Below, in pieces: positions 14,835 through 22,900 of a stretch of DNA of 36,938 bases (positions are counted from its first letter, which is position 1; the number at the start of each line of letters is the position of its first letter). The position numbers and the translations under genes were made by a program. The stretch is from Treponema sp. Lineage in GTDB: Bacteria > Spirochaetota > Spirochaetia > Treponematales > Treponemataceae. A model generated the notes under the pieces. That model was not told the origin of the DNA and did not search any database. It saw only the letters and a list, made by a program, of their open reading frames with translations. The stretch spans positions 1-36,938 of the forward strand of contig JAILCM010000176.1 of the NCBI GenBank assembly GCA_024680155.1, written 5' to 3'.

Positions 14835-15132
14835 GGCATTCGCAATTGATGGCGGTCTTGTCTCTGAAATTCGACTGTTCTAGGAAACTGGAATGGATTG
14901 CTAAATTAGGAGGCAGCTATGAGTCTGTTTGAACTTCTTAGTTTGCTGTTAGAAGCAATTAAGGTAATCATCGACATTATTCAGCGCCTTCTCCGTAGAC
15001 GGAAAAAAGGTAAACGAATAAAAAAATAGCGCCCGCCTTATAAAGTGTTACGACCCACTGGCGGGCGCATGGTCTAGGTAACTAGACAACCCCTAGAGGC
15101 AAGACGCTTAATTGCGAATGCCTTTCTTTTTT
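14835..15132 (+). ncRNA. Candidate structured RNA/mRNA with paired ends and an embedded peptide ORF
   Basis: The two ends of this 298-base stretch are complementary. GGCATTCGCAATT (14835-14847) pairs perfectly with 15110-15122, and GTCTTGTCTCT (14855-14865) pairs with 15095-15105 over 11 bp with one G-U. The 3' arm is followed at once by a T tract (15123-15132), so the closing stem can also act as terminator. Inside are the peptide ORF (14919-15029), a GC-rich hairpin (GCGCCCGCC at 15029-15037 with 15060-15068, extended by AGTG/CACT), and a hairpin GTCTAG-GTAA-CTAGAC (15072-15087) with a GNRA loop. No known RNA family is recognised; motifs of tmRNA, 6S RNA and RNase P RNA were looked for and not seen. 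Confidence 0.7.
14919..15029 (+). CDS. 36-residue hydrophobic/basic peptide, candidate type I toxin-like
   Basis: An ideal Shine-Dalgarno AGGAGG (14908-14913) lies five bases before the ATG. The peptide begins MSLFELLSLLLEAIKVIIDI and ends with a tail that is almost only Arg and Lys (RLLRRRKKGKRIKK). The first 25 residues form an amphipathic or membrane-seeking helix with acids at positions 5, 12 and 19, and the last 14 carry about ten positive charges. This composition is typical of small membrane-acting peptides. The stop codon overlaps the first base of a strong GC hairpin. The ORF sits inside an RNA whose ends pair, as in some type I toxin mRNAs. No antisense antitoxin promoter could be identified. 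It might instead be a regulatory leader peptide or a phage relic. Confidence 0.65.
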   Translation: MSLFELLSLLLEAIKVIIDIIQRLLRRRKKGKRIKK

Positions 15133-15180
15133 AATATAACACACCTTTCCATCCGTGGCAAGGTTAATTAATTAAATCTA

Positions 15181-15217
15181 AATTATGGAAGAATCCCTTC
15201 ATAATTCTTTTTTATTT
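15181..15217 (+). terminator. Hairpin plus T tract between convergent genes
   Basis: AATTATGGAAG (15181-15191) pairs with CTTCATAATT (15197-15206) with one bulge, followed by CTTTTTTATTT on the plus strand. It would stop plus-strand transcripts that pass the structured RNA. The T tract overlaps the end of the convergent metalloprotease gene. Confidence 0.55.
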
Positions 15218-16048
15218 AGAAACATAGTCGCTTGGTTTGAAGCCCCATTGCTGTACGGTTTTGCTGGAATTTGTAAGGCCGATGTAATATGCTGTAATTT
15301 CTGTCAAAGCGTTTGGAACGTTGTCGTAATCATAAGAATCTGTATTTGGGAGTAAGCCAGCTCTGTAACCCATAATGTCGTTATTTTTTGAAGATTCCAA
15401 ATAATCAATAAATTTTTGTGTAATGTCGTACATTCCTGGTGTGTACAAATCTGGAGCTCCAAAGGTATGCAGCATTTCGTGGGCGAACATTGCAGGAACT
15501 TCAACATCGTTGTCGCATCTCATGAACATATAACAGATTTCTTCATTAATAGGATAATCTCTTGACCAAGGATCTGTCATACTTGTTACAGTATTGCTGT
15601 AGTGTGTATTAAAGCAGGCCAAATAAATAATACCGTTTGCACCAAGAGATTTTTTAATTTTCTCACTGTCTATGTATTTTTTAATAATAGGCTGAACTTC
15701 AGAATAAATATCTTCGCTTTCATTTGTTGCGTCTATACGAATTTTTGCTCCGCTGAAGTACAATTCATTATATTTGTCCCAGTCCCATATAAAATTAACT
15801 TTTCTACCATATTCTTTACATGATTTTGTAATCCAGTCACAGGCAACCTGTACATCGTAGTAAGCGTAATCATACATTTCAAGATCTTGCTTTTTCTTAA
15901 AGTTCCATGAAGTACGAGTATCATCCAGGAACATAGTAACAACAGCAATGTTACCTTCAAGTTTACCAGATGAGCCGAATCTTGGAATATTTTCAGCAGC
16001 AAGACTAGAAAGAGAAAGCATCCCCAAAACAAAAAGATGCCAGAACAA
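15212..16048 (-). CDS. Secreted zinc metalloprotease (HExxHxxGxxD), start region frameshifted
   Basis: The motif HEMLHTFGAPD (190-200) gives the metzincin-like HExxHxxGxxD set: H190, catalytic E191, H194 and D200. A possible Met-turn follows in NNDIMGYRAGL (about residue 229). The N-terminus FWHLFVLGMLSLSSLAAEN is the hydrophobic core of a signal peptide. The frame opens only from a TTG at 16048. A better start, ATG at 16065-16067 preceded by GAGGAG (16079-16084), lies just upstream but is out of frame by one base across seven A residues (T7 at 16058-16064 on the plus strand). Losing one A would give MKKSTKLFWHLFVLGMLSLS, a textbook signal peptide. So the gene is a phase-variable gene in the off state, a young pseudogene, or carries a sequence error. 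The substrate is unknown. Confidence 0.78.
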   Translation of the reverse strand: MFWHLFVLGMLSLSSLAAENIPRFGSSGKLEGNIAVVTMFLDDTRTSWNFKKKQDLEMYDYAYYDVQVACDWITKSCKEYGRKVNFIWDWDKYNELYFSGAKIRIDATNESEDIYSEVQPIIKKYIDSEKIKKSLGANGIIYLACFNTHYSNTVTSMTDPWSRDYPINEEICYMFMRCDNDVEVPAMFAHEMLHTFGAPDLYTPGMYDITQKFIDYLESSKNNDIMGYRAGLLPNTDSYDYDNVPNALTEITAYYIGLTNSSKTVQQWGFKPSDYVSK

Positions 16049-16102
16049 TTTTGTAGATTTTTTTCATAATAAAAACATCTCCTCGTTTTTTATAATCGTT
16101 CT

Positions 16103-16131
16103 ATTATATATATAGGGTGATGTGTTGACAA
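16103..16131 (-). promoter_or_regulatory. Promoter of the metalloprotease gene
   Basis: On the minus strand TTGTCA (16131-16126) and TATAAT (16108-16103) are 17 bases apart, close to consensus. The -35 overlaps the -35 of the divergent acetate kinase promoter inside a palindrome. Confidence 0.6.
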
Positions 16132-16134
16132 CAC
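16122..16134. promoter_or_regulatory. Palindrome GTGTTGACAACAC over both divergent -35 boxes
   Basis: The 13 bases form a perfect palindrome around a central A. It contains TTGACA on the plus strand and TTGTCA on the minus strand, so one bound protein could block both promoters. No known regulator site is matched. Confidence 0.5.
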
Positions 16135-16151
16135 GGCGATGAAGTTATGAT
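16125..16151 (+). promoter_or_regulatory. Candidate promoter for acetate kinase
   Basis: A consensus TTGACA (16125-16130) is followed after 15 bases by TATGAT (16146-16151). The spacing is shorter than ideal. The start codon is 107 bases downstream, leaving a T-rich leader of about 100 bases. Confidence 0.45.
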
Positions 16152-16258
16152 AGAGTCTTATTGGTCATGTTGGAATCGCCGTTCGATTCGATGTATTGAA
16201 AATCATCTTTTTTTCTTCTATAATTTTTCTACTTATTTTTTTTTATAGGAAGCTTATT

Positions 16259-17599
16259 ATGGTAATCTTAACATTGAACTGTGGTTCATCATCTGCAAAG
16301 TATCAGGTTTATGACTGGGATAACAAAGAAGTAATGGCTAACGGTGTTGTAGAGCGCATCGGAATTGAAGGAAGCTGCATTACTCACAAGGCTAAGGGAA
16401 AGAAAACAGAAATCGAAAGCCCTTGTCCAACTCACAAAGAAGCTATCGAACTTATCATCAAAGAAATTACTGACCCAGAAGTTGGTGTTATCAAATCTAT
16501 GGACGAAATTGGAGCTGTTGGTCACCGCGTACTTCATGGTGGCGAAAAGTTCACAAAGTCTGTACTTATTACTCCAGAAGTTTTGGACGGATTCCGCGAA
16601 GTAGTAGACCTTGGACCTCTCCACATGCCAGCTAACATCATGGGTATTGAAGCTGCTCAGAAGGTAATGCCAAATGTTCCTCACTCAGCTATCATGGATA
16701 CAGCATGGCACCAGACAATGCCGGAAGAAACTTTCCAGTACGCAATTCCACGCGAATGGTACGAGAAGTACGCTGCACGCCGCTACGGTTTCCACGGAAC
16801 TTCATTCCTTTACACAGCAAAACGCGCTGCAGTTCTCCTTGGAAAAGATCCAAAAGACTGCAACCTTATCATCTGTCACATCGGAAACGGTTCTTCTATG
16901 TGTGCTGTTAAGAACGGTGTTTGCTACGATACAACAATGGGTATAACTCCTCTTGAAGGTCTTGTAATGGGTACACGTTCTGGAGACCTCGACCCGGCTC
17001 TTCCATTCTACATCATGCGCAAAACCGGTATGTCAGCTGACGAAATGGACAAAGCATTGAACAAGAAGTGTGGTTGTCTTGGTATTACTGGAAAATATTC
17101 AGACCGCCGCGATATCGAAATCGATGCAGCAAAGGGCGACAAGCTCTGCCAGCTTTCTATCGAAATGGAAGCTCTCCGCATTAAAAAGTACATTGGTGCA
17201 TTCATGGCAGAACTCGGTCGCGTAGACGCAATCGTTTGGACAGCAGGTGTTGGAGAACGCGGACCAATCACTCGTATGAAGGCTTGTTCAGGTCTCGAAA
17301 ACTACGGTATCAAGATTGACGAACAGCGCAACGAATGGTCATTCACAGGCAACGCTGAAACATACATCCACGCTGACGATTCAAAGACAAAGATTTTCGT
17401 AATCCCAACAGACGAAGAGCTCGTAATGACAGAAGATGCATACGCTCTTATGAAGGGAACTTACGACGTTCATACAAACTTTAAGTACAGCTTCCAGGAT
17501 CCTAGCTACGTAAACAAGGCCCGCGAAGAAGGACTTAAAGGAGATTTAGTAAAACGTCCTAACATCGCAAAAATTCTCGCTCGTGACTTGTTGAAATAA
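16259..17599 (+). CDS. ackA: Acetate kinase
   Basis: The enzyme makes ATP and acetate from acetyl phosphate and ADP, the energy-yielding end step of sugar fermentation. The start at 16259 follows ATAGGAAGC; the frame is open upstream from a TTG, but the family N-terminus is [19 protein letters not shown]. Active-site residues fall at N7, R90, D147 and H179, almost the numbering of the Methanosarcina enzyme. Further motifs are [22 protein letters not shown] and AGVGERGP. The protein has 446 residues, about 45 more than most; the extra part is a C-terminal tail ([20 protein letters not shown] onward). Codons are richer in C-ending forms than in neighbours, fitting high expression. No pta gene is adjacent. 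Confidence 0.97.
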   Translation: MVILTLNCGSSSAKYQVYDWDNKEVMANGVVERIGIEGSCITHKAKGKKTEIESPCPTHKEAIELIIKEITDPEVGVIKSMDEIGAVGHRVLHGGEKFTKSVLITPEVLDGFREVVDLGPLHMPANIMGIEAAQKVMPNVPHSAIMDTAWHQTMPEETFQYAIPREWYEKYAARRYGFHGTSFLYTAKRAAVLLGKDPKDCNLIICHIGNGSSMCAVKNGVCYDTTMGITPLEGLVMGTRSGDLDPALPFYIMRKTGMSADEMDKALNKKCGCLGITGKYSDRRDIEIDAAKGDKLCQLSIEMEALRIKKYIGAFMAELGRVDAIVWTAGVGERGPITRMKACSGLENYGIKIDEQRNEWSFTGNAETYIHADDSKTKIFVIPTDEELVMTEDAYALMKGTYDVHTNFKYSFQDPSYVNKAREEGLKGDLVKRPNIAKILARDLLK

Positions 17600-17621
17600 G
17601 ATTTTATATATCTAAAACTAT

Positions 17622-17663
17622 AAAAAGATTTCTGTTCACAATTGAACGGGAGTCTTTTTTTTT
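17622..17663 (+). terminator. Rho-independent terminator of ackA
   Basis: A stem of about 16 pairs (AAAAAGATTTCTGTTC with GAACGGGAGTCTTTTT, some G-U pairs) closes the loop ACAATT and runs into a T tract. Confidence 0.85.
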
Positions 17664-17798
17664 GTTTGATTCTAAAATCAGCCTTAATTTTCCTTTAAAA
17701 ACTTATCAAAATCAAAATCTTCAGAAACCATCCTTTCCAAATTCTAAAATATTTCAAAAATTCTAAACTAGCAGTTCAATATTTTTTTAGAAATCCAA

Positions 17799-17826
17799 TT
17801 GATAATTTTTTGTTGTGACATACAAT
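17799..17826 (+). promoter_or_regulatory. Candidate promoter upstream of the OmpA-like gene
   Basis: TTGATA (17799-17804) and TACAAT (17821-17826) are 16 bases apart. A transcript starting near 17833 would carry a 280-base leader with the heptamers and the hairpin, or end at that hairpin as a small RNA of about 225 bases. Confidence 0.45.
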
Positions 17827-17906
17827 ACGAATATGAATAGAAAATTGCAGAAAAAAAGTAACATACCATTCTTTCTATTGACAAAAAAAAGTACTAGAGG
17901 AACGCT

Positions 17907-17948
17907 AACCTCGAACCTCGAACCTCGAACCTCGAACCTCGAACCTCG
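17907..17948. repeat. Six perfect tandem copies of heptamer AACCTCG
   Basis: The unit AACCTCG is repeated six times without change, between the candidate promoter and the terminator-like hairpin. Such arrays change copy number by slippage. Its relation to the AACTTAG repeats at 5031-5050 suggests a family. Confidence 0.95.
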
Positions 17949-18003
17949 GTATAAATCTATTCAAATCTTCAGTTTATATTCTCAACACAAAAAATGTATG
18001 GAA

Positions 18004-18058
18004 CGGCATTGTTGGCTCAATCATTTATTTGGTGCAGCCTAATAGATGCCGCTTTTTT
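18004..18058 (+). terminator. Terminator-like hairpin in the leader of the OmpA-like gene
   Basis: CGGCAT (18004-18009) pairs with ATGCCG (18046-18051), with an inner GGCT/AGCC stem, followed by CTTTTTTC. It sits about 60 bases before the gene start, so it could act as an attenuator or end a small RNA. Confidence 0.5.
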
Positions 18059-18114
18059 CATTTAACTTTGGTATCTAATTTTAAAAAGATAAAAAAAAGT
18101 ATAGGAGTGATTCT

Positions 18115-19896
18115 ATGAAAAAAAATATCATCGTCCTTTCGGGAATTCTGTTTTTTCTAGCACTGCCGGTAATGGCGCAGGAAAATGCAGAAACAGGGGT
18201 GGGGCCGAACGAAACATTTGCTTTATTCAGCGAAAAAGTTCCGGTGTATACGGGCTTTGCTGCAGGTGCATTTTTTGCAAATCAGTATGCACTTGGTGAA
18301 TGGAGCAATTATGCGGTAACAAATTTTGCCGGTGGACTTGATGTTGAATACACATTTCCTCGTTTTTTGTTTGATGAGATGGATTTGGGTGCAACTATCC
18401 ATGCAGATTTCGGACATACAATTCCAAAATCTGGTTCAAACTTAGTAAGCCATAACGACCTCAGACTTTATGCAGGTGCATTTTTGCGAATTCCATATTT
18501 ATTTTTGGGACACACATTTGCAGTTCAGCCGGAAGTTGGATATGGACTTAATATGAGTCACACTGTAGGTGTAAAAGGAACTAAGGCAAACGGTATTTAT
18601 CTTGACCAGTTGTTCTTTATTTCTCCTGCAATTCGCTATATTGCACCGGTAGACGCTCTTAAAAATGTTGAATTTGAATTTTCACCATACTGGACATTAA
18701 GTCCTGAGCAGGAAAATAATTCAGTACACGATATTGGATTCCGTATTGGTGCAATTTTCCATATCACAGATACAATCAAGAGAATTAAATCTAGAGCAGA
18801 AGAAAAACGCCTTGCATTGCTTCAAGCTCAGCAGGAAGAAGAAGCACGTCGTCTTCAGGAAGAAAAAGACAGGCAGAATGCCGAAATTGAACGTTTGAGA
18901 AAAGAAGCAGAAAAAGCTGCCGCAGATGAAGCAGAAAAAGCCCGCATTGAAGAAGAACTTCGTAAGGCAGAAGAAGCAGCTCGTCTTGCAGAAGAAGCTA
19001 GACTTGCAGCAGAAGCAGAAGCAGCCCGTATTGCAGAAGAAGCCCGTAAAGCTGAAGAAGAACGCCTTGCACGCGAAGCAGAAGAAGCTCTCCGTACTCA
19101 GATGCAGGCAGAACTTAGACGCATACTTAAAAATCCAGAATTATTCCTTGGTGTTAGCAAAGAAGAAATTAAAGACTTTACTCCAGATGGAGACGGTGTA
19201 AAAGATCAGGTTGTATTCCATCCTGCAACAAAATACATGAGTGATGCTCCAGAAAACTGGACACTCAGAATTACTGACCCTAAGGGTAAAGAAATTAAAT
19301 CTTGGTCAGGAGAAGGTTATCCTCCAGCAGAAATTGTATGGGATGGTAGAGAAAATGACGGTTCAATCATATTCAGCCGTGAAAACTATCCAGCTTATCT
19401 GAGCGTTACAGTTTGCGAACTTGACCGCGAACGCCTTGGACGCAGTACTTTGGAAACAACAATCGACGGTAACGTAAACATCGAAACAGGTATTATTCTT
19501 AACCAGACAGCAGAAAACGAATGGAAGATTTCTTTGACTTCTGTAAGTTTTGACCCTAATGCTGCAACATTCAATAAGCTTACAAGAGCTAAGCGCAACG
19601 ACTTGAACAACATGCTTGACGAAATTGCTAAACGAGCACTTGCAATTGAAAACATGAACATTACTGTAGAAGGTTATGCAAATAACGTTTCTGGAACAGA
19701 AAAAGAAGATAGGGAAGAACTTATTCCTTTAAGCCAGATTCGTGCAGAAGCATTTGCAAAGATGCTTGTTGATCGTGGCGTAAGTCCAGACATTATTAAA
19801 GCAGTCGGAATGGGTGGTGCAAATCCACTTGCCAGCCGCGAAGACCAGGAAAACTGGTGGAAAAACCGCCGTATTGAAATTGTAATTAGAAAATAG
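18115..19896 (+). CDS. OmpA-family outer membrane protein with long A/E/R helix
   Basis: Domain order in 593 residues: signal peptide (1-21, cleavage after PVMA), a beta-rich region resembling a small outer membrane barrel (about 30-220, with FAAGAFFANQYALGEWSNYAV and GLDVEYTFPRFLF), a helical stretch of Ala, Glu, Arg and Lys (about 222-332, AEEARLAAEAEAARIAEEAR), a FlgD/Ig-like strand region (about 350-465, DFTPDGDGVKDQVVFHP), and an OmpA C-terminal domain (about 472-593) with ITVEGYAN, SQIRAEAFAKMLVDRG and NRRIEIVI. The last domain binds peptidoglycan, so the protein likely ties the outer membrane to the wall through a long helical spacer. AGGAG precedes the ATG. It heads the four-gene surface unit. 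Confidence 0.9.
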   Translation: MKKNIIVLSGILFFLALPVMAQENAETGVGPNETFALFSEKVPVYTGFAAGAFFANQYALGEWSNYAVTNFAGGLDVEYTFPRFLFDEMDLGATIHADFGHTIPKSGSNLVSHNDLRLYAGAFLRIPYLFLGHTFAVQPEVGYGLNMSHTVGVKGTKANGIYLDQLFFISPAIRYIAPVDALKNVEFEFSPYWTLSPEQENNSVHDIGFRIGAIFHITDTIKRIKSRAEEKRLALLQAQQEEEARRLQEEKDRQNAEIERLRKEAEKAAADEAEKARIEEELRKAEEAARLAEEARLAAEAEAARIAEEARKAEEERLAREAEEALRTQMQAELRRILKNPELFLGVSKEEIKDFTPDGDGVKDQVVFHPATKYMSDAPENWTLRITDPKGKEIKSWSGEGYPPAEIVWDGRENDGSIIFSRENYPAYLSVTVCELDRERLGRSTLETTIDGNVNIETGIILNQTAENEWKISLTSVSFDPNAATFNKLTRAKRNDLNNMLDEIAKRALAIENMNITVEGYANNVSGTEKEDREELIPLSQIRAEAFAKMLVDRGVSPDIIKAVGMGGANPLASREDQENWWKNRRIEIVIRK

Positions 19897-19901
19897 TTGT
19901 T

Positions 19902-19924
19902 ATTCCCGCGCTCGTCGCGGGAAT
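19902..19924. other. Perfect intercistronic hairpin ATTCCCGCG-CTCGT-CGCGGGAAT
   Basis: A 9-bp perfect stem with a 5-base loop starts six bases after the OmpA-like stop and ends four bases before the next Shine-Dalgarno (AGGAGG). No T tract follows, so it is more likely an mRNA processing or stability element, or a REP-like repeat, than a terminator. Confidence 0.75.
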
Positions 19925-19937
19925 CATAGGAGGTACT

Positions 19938-22900
19938 ATGAAACATAAATTTTTAGGAGTTGCTGCAATACTTTTTGCCGTAGTTTTTGCAAGCTGCTCT
20001 CACATGATACAAGATTTAAAAATCGCGGAATTGGAGTTAACCGTAATTCAAAGTTCAATGGTTAATCCAGATAACGTAGTAAAAGTTACGGTTGAAGATG
20101 ATATTCCTGATTTTCCAAAGCCAACGGCAACTTACAAACTTCCTGACGGAACAACCAAAACCGTAGAAGGAACTGTAACAACAGACGAAGACGGAAAAAA
20201 AGTTATTATTTTTGACTTGACTCCAATTAGTAAGGTTCCGGGCGGTGAGTTACCTGTAGACGTTAATGTTCCAGGTTATAAACCAACAACAATAACCGTA
20301 AATTACATTCCTCCTGTAGTAGTTAAACTTGAATCAGACGGTATAACTTACACAGCCGGCGATGACGTTCTGGTTTCTTCAGATGAAAATGGAACAATTA
20401 GTGAACCTGTTGTAAAAACAAACTATACAGAAGATGCAATTAGTGTAGAAAAGAAATACTACATTGAAGGTAGCTCTGTGCCTGTAGACTGGAGTGCAAT
20501 TCAGGATTATCTTAACAATCCAGAAAACAAGGGTAAAAAAGTTACTGTAAAAGTTGTTGCAAAACCAACACCAGATACAAACCCTACAAGCGGAAAAACA
20601 TCTAAATTCTATGTTTCAAAGACAGAAAAGCCATTCATTAATATAACAGGTACAGAAGTTAAGAACCCAGAAGGAATAATTATTGTTGATATTGACGATG
20701 ATGACATTCCTTATACTCCAAAACCAACTGTAACTTACAAATTGGAACCAGATGGAGAAGAAGTTGAAATTCGTGGAACTGTAGAAGAATACGAAGATGA
20801 AGATGACCTTGATGAAGATGGAAATCCTAAGAAAAAGAAGAGAATCATTTTTGATTTGAAGCCAATTAATCCTCGTATGCCTGTTGGAAAACTTCCTATT
20901 GTTATAAAGGTAGAACCAAATTACAGACCTACAAGCGAAACTGTAGATTTCTACCCACCTGTAATTACAAAAGTTACTTATGATGACGAAGAATACGAAG
21001 ACGGAGAAGAAATCAAGCTTGATGATGATGACGATATTGAAACATTGCCAGAGCCTGTAATTACAACAAATTACGATGATGACAAAGTAGAAATCGTAAC
21101 TACTTACGAAGACGAAGATGGAAATCCTATTGGAGACCTTGACGGCGACGGAAAGCCAAGTTGGGGTGATGTAAAGAAATATTACAACGACCCAGAACAT
21201 CCAGAAAACAAGGGTAAGAAAGTTAAGGTTAAGATTGAAGGTACTCCAAAACCAAATACAACTCCAAGCGGAAAAACAACTACAGAAATTGTAATTGTTC
21301 CAAAACCTGTAGTTAAGACTGGAAAACCAGAGACTAAGGAACCAGAAGGAATCGTTTATATTCCTGTAGATGATGATATTCCTGAAACTCCAAGACCAAT
21401 CCTCACTTACGAAAGCTACCCTGATGGCGAACCAGTAGAAGTTCCTGGAACTGTAGAAGAATACTACGACAACGAAGATCTTGACGATAATGGAAATCCT
21501 AAGAAAAAGAAGAGAATTAAGTTCTGTTGGATTCCAAGACCACGCGGAGGAGATGTTCCTGGTACAGTTATTGTTGAAGGTTACCAGCCAACACCAATCG
21601 AAGTTCCAGACTACAAGCCGCCTGTAATCATCAAGATTGAAGTTGATGGTAAAGAATATGAAGAAGGTGAAGAAATCGTTACAGATAAGGATAACTTCCC
21701 TGGAAAACCAAATATTCACACAAATTACGACGAAGATGACGTTGAAATCAAAACAACTTACGAAGACGAAGACGGAAATCCTATCGAAGACAAAGACGGC
21801 GACAGTGACAAAGACTGGGATGCTGTAAAGAAATATTACGAAGACCCAGACAACGAAGGAAAGAAAGTTAAGATTAAGGTTGAAGTAACTCCAAAAACAG
21901 ACCCAACAAGCAAGAAGGTTTCAGAATTTGAAATTACTCCAAAGCCTGTAGTGAAGGTTAACAAAATTGAAGAAACTGAGGAGCCAGCTGGAGTTATTGT
22001 TTATACAGATGATGACATTCCAGAAAATCCAAAACCTATCATCAGATATAACCGCTACCCTGACGGTGAACCTGTAGAAGTTGAAGGTACTGTAGAAACA
22101 TACACAGATGATTCTGAAGAGCCACCTGTAGAGCGCAAGAGAATTATATTTAAGTATAATCCTAAACCTCGTGGAGGAAAATTACCTGTTCAGATTGAAG
22201 TAGAAGGATATAAGCCTACAGAAATCGAAGGAGTTGAATATCATCCACCTGTAATTATTAAGGTTAATTTCGACGGACATCCTTACGAAGACGGAGATGA
22301 AATCAAAGTTGAAGATGACGAAGATATTGACGAGTTTGAACCAATCATTATTACAAACTACAACGATGAAGATATCGAAAAAGAAACTACTTACGAAGAC
22401 GAAGATGGAAATCCTATTGGAGATCTTGACGGCGACGATGATGTAGACTGGGATGATGTAAAAGAATATTACAAGAAACCAGAACACAAAGGTAAGAGAA
22501 TTAAGATTAAGGTTAAAGTAACTCCAAAACCAGACACAACTCCAACTGGAAAACAGGAAGTTACAGTTGACTTTGTTCCAAAACCTGTTGTTAAGATTGG
22601 TCAACCAGAAACTAAGGAACCGGAAGGAATTATTTATTTCCCTGTAGATGATGACATTCCAACAACTCCAAGACCAATTCTTACTTACGAAGGCTACCCT
22701 GACGGTGAACCTGTAGAAATTGAAGGTGAAGTAGAAGAATACACAGATGATTCTGTAGAGCCTTCTGTAATTCGCAAGAGAATTAAGTTCAATTGGAACC
22801 CAAGACCTCGTCCTGGTACAGTTCCTGGAACAATCATTATCGACGGTTACAGACCAACCCCTGTTGAAGTTGAAGGCTATAAGCCACCTGTAATCATCAA

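Larger units (their letters stand above)
14612..14918. other. Non-coding stretch before the small peptide ORF
   Basis: These 307 bases hold no credible gene. From left to right they contain the hisA/IE upstream region, the GC-rich hairpin element (14636-14752), an AT-rich promoter zone (14753-14832), and the 5' part of the structured RNA with the Shine-Dalgarno of the peptide ORF. Confidence 0.7.
17600..18114. other. Intergenic region between ackA and the OmpA-like gene
   Basis: No credible gene is present in these 515 bases. They hold the ackA terminator, an AT-rich stretch with three copies of ATTCTAAA (near 17672, 17741 and 17759), a promoter, the heptamer array, a terminator-like hairpin and the Shine-Dalgarno AGGAG of the next gene. 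A 75-codon frame across the heptamers looks like chance. Confidence 0.7.

Noticed and set aside
14835-15122. Transposon or MITE with terminal inverted repeats
   Set aside because: No target-site duplication flanks the arms, and the promoter before and T tract after the arms fit an RNA gene better. A retron was also considered, but no reverse transcriptase gene is nearby.
16196-16258. Upstream TTG start for acetate kinase
   Set aside because: The added residues are encoded by a T-rich leader; the ATG at 16259 has a Shine-Dalgarno and matches the family N-terminus.
17907-17948. CRISPR array
   Set aside because: The unit is only seven bases with no spacers.
17815-18042. 75-codon open frame across the heptamers
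   Set aside because: It has no Shine-Dalgarno, starts at a non-ATG codon, and runs through tandem repeats and the terminator hairpin; the product has no features.
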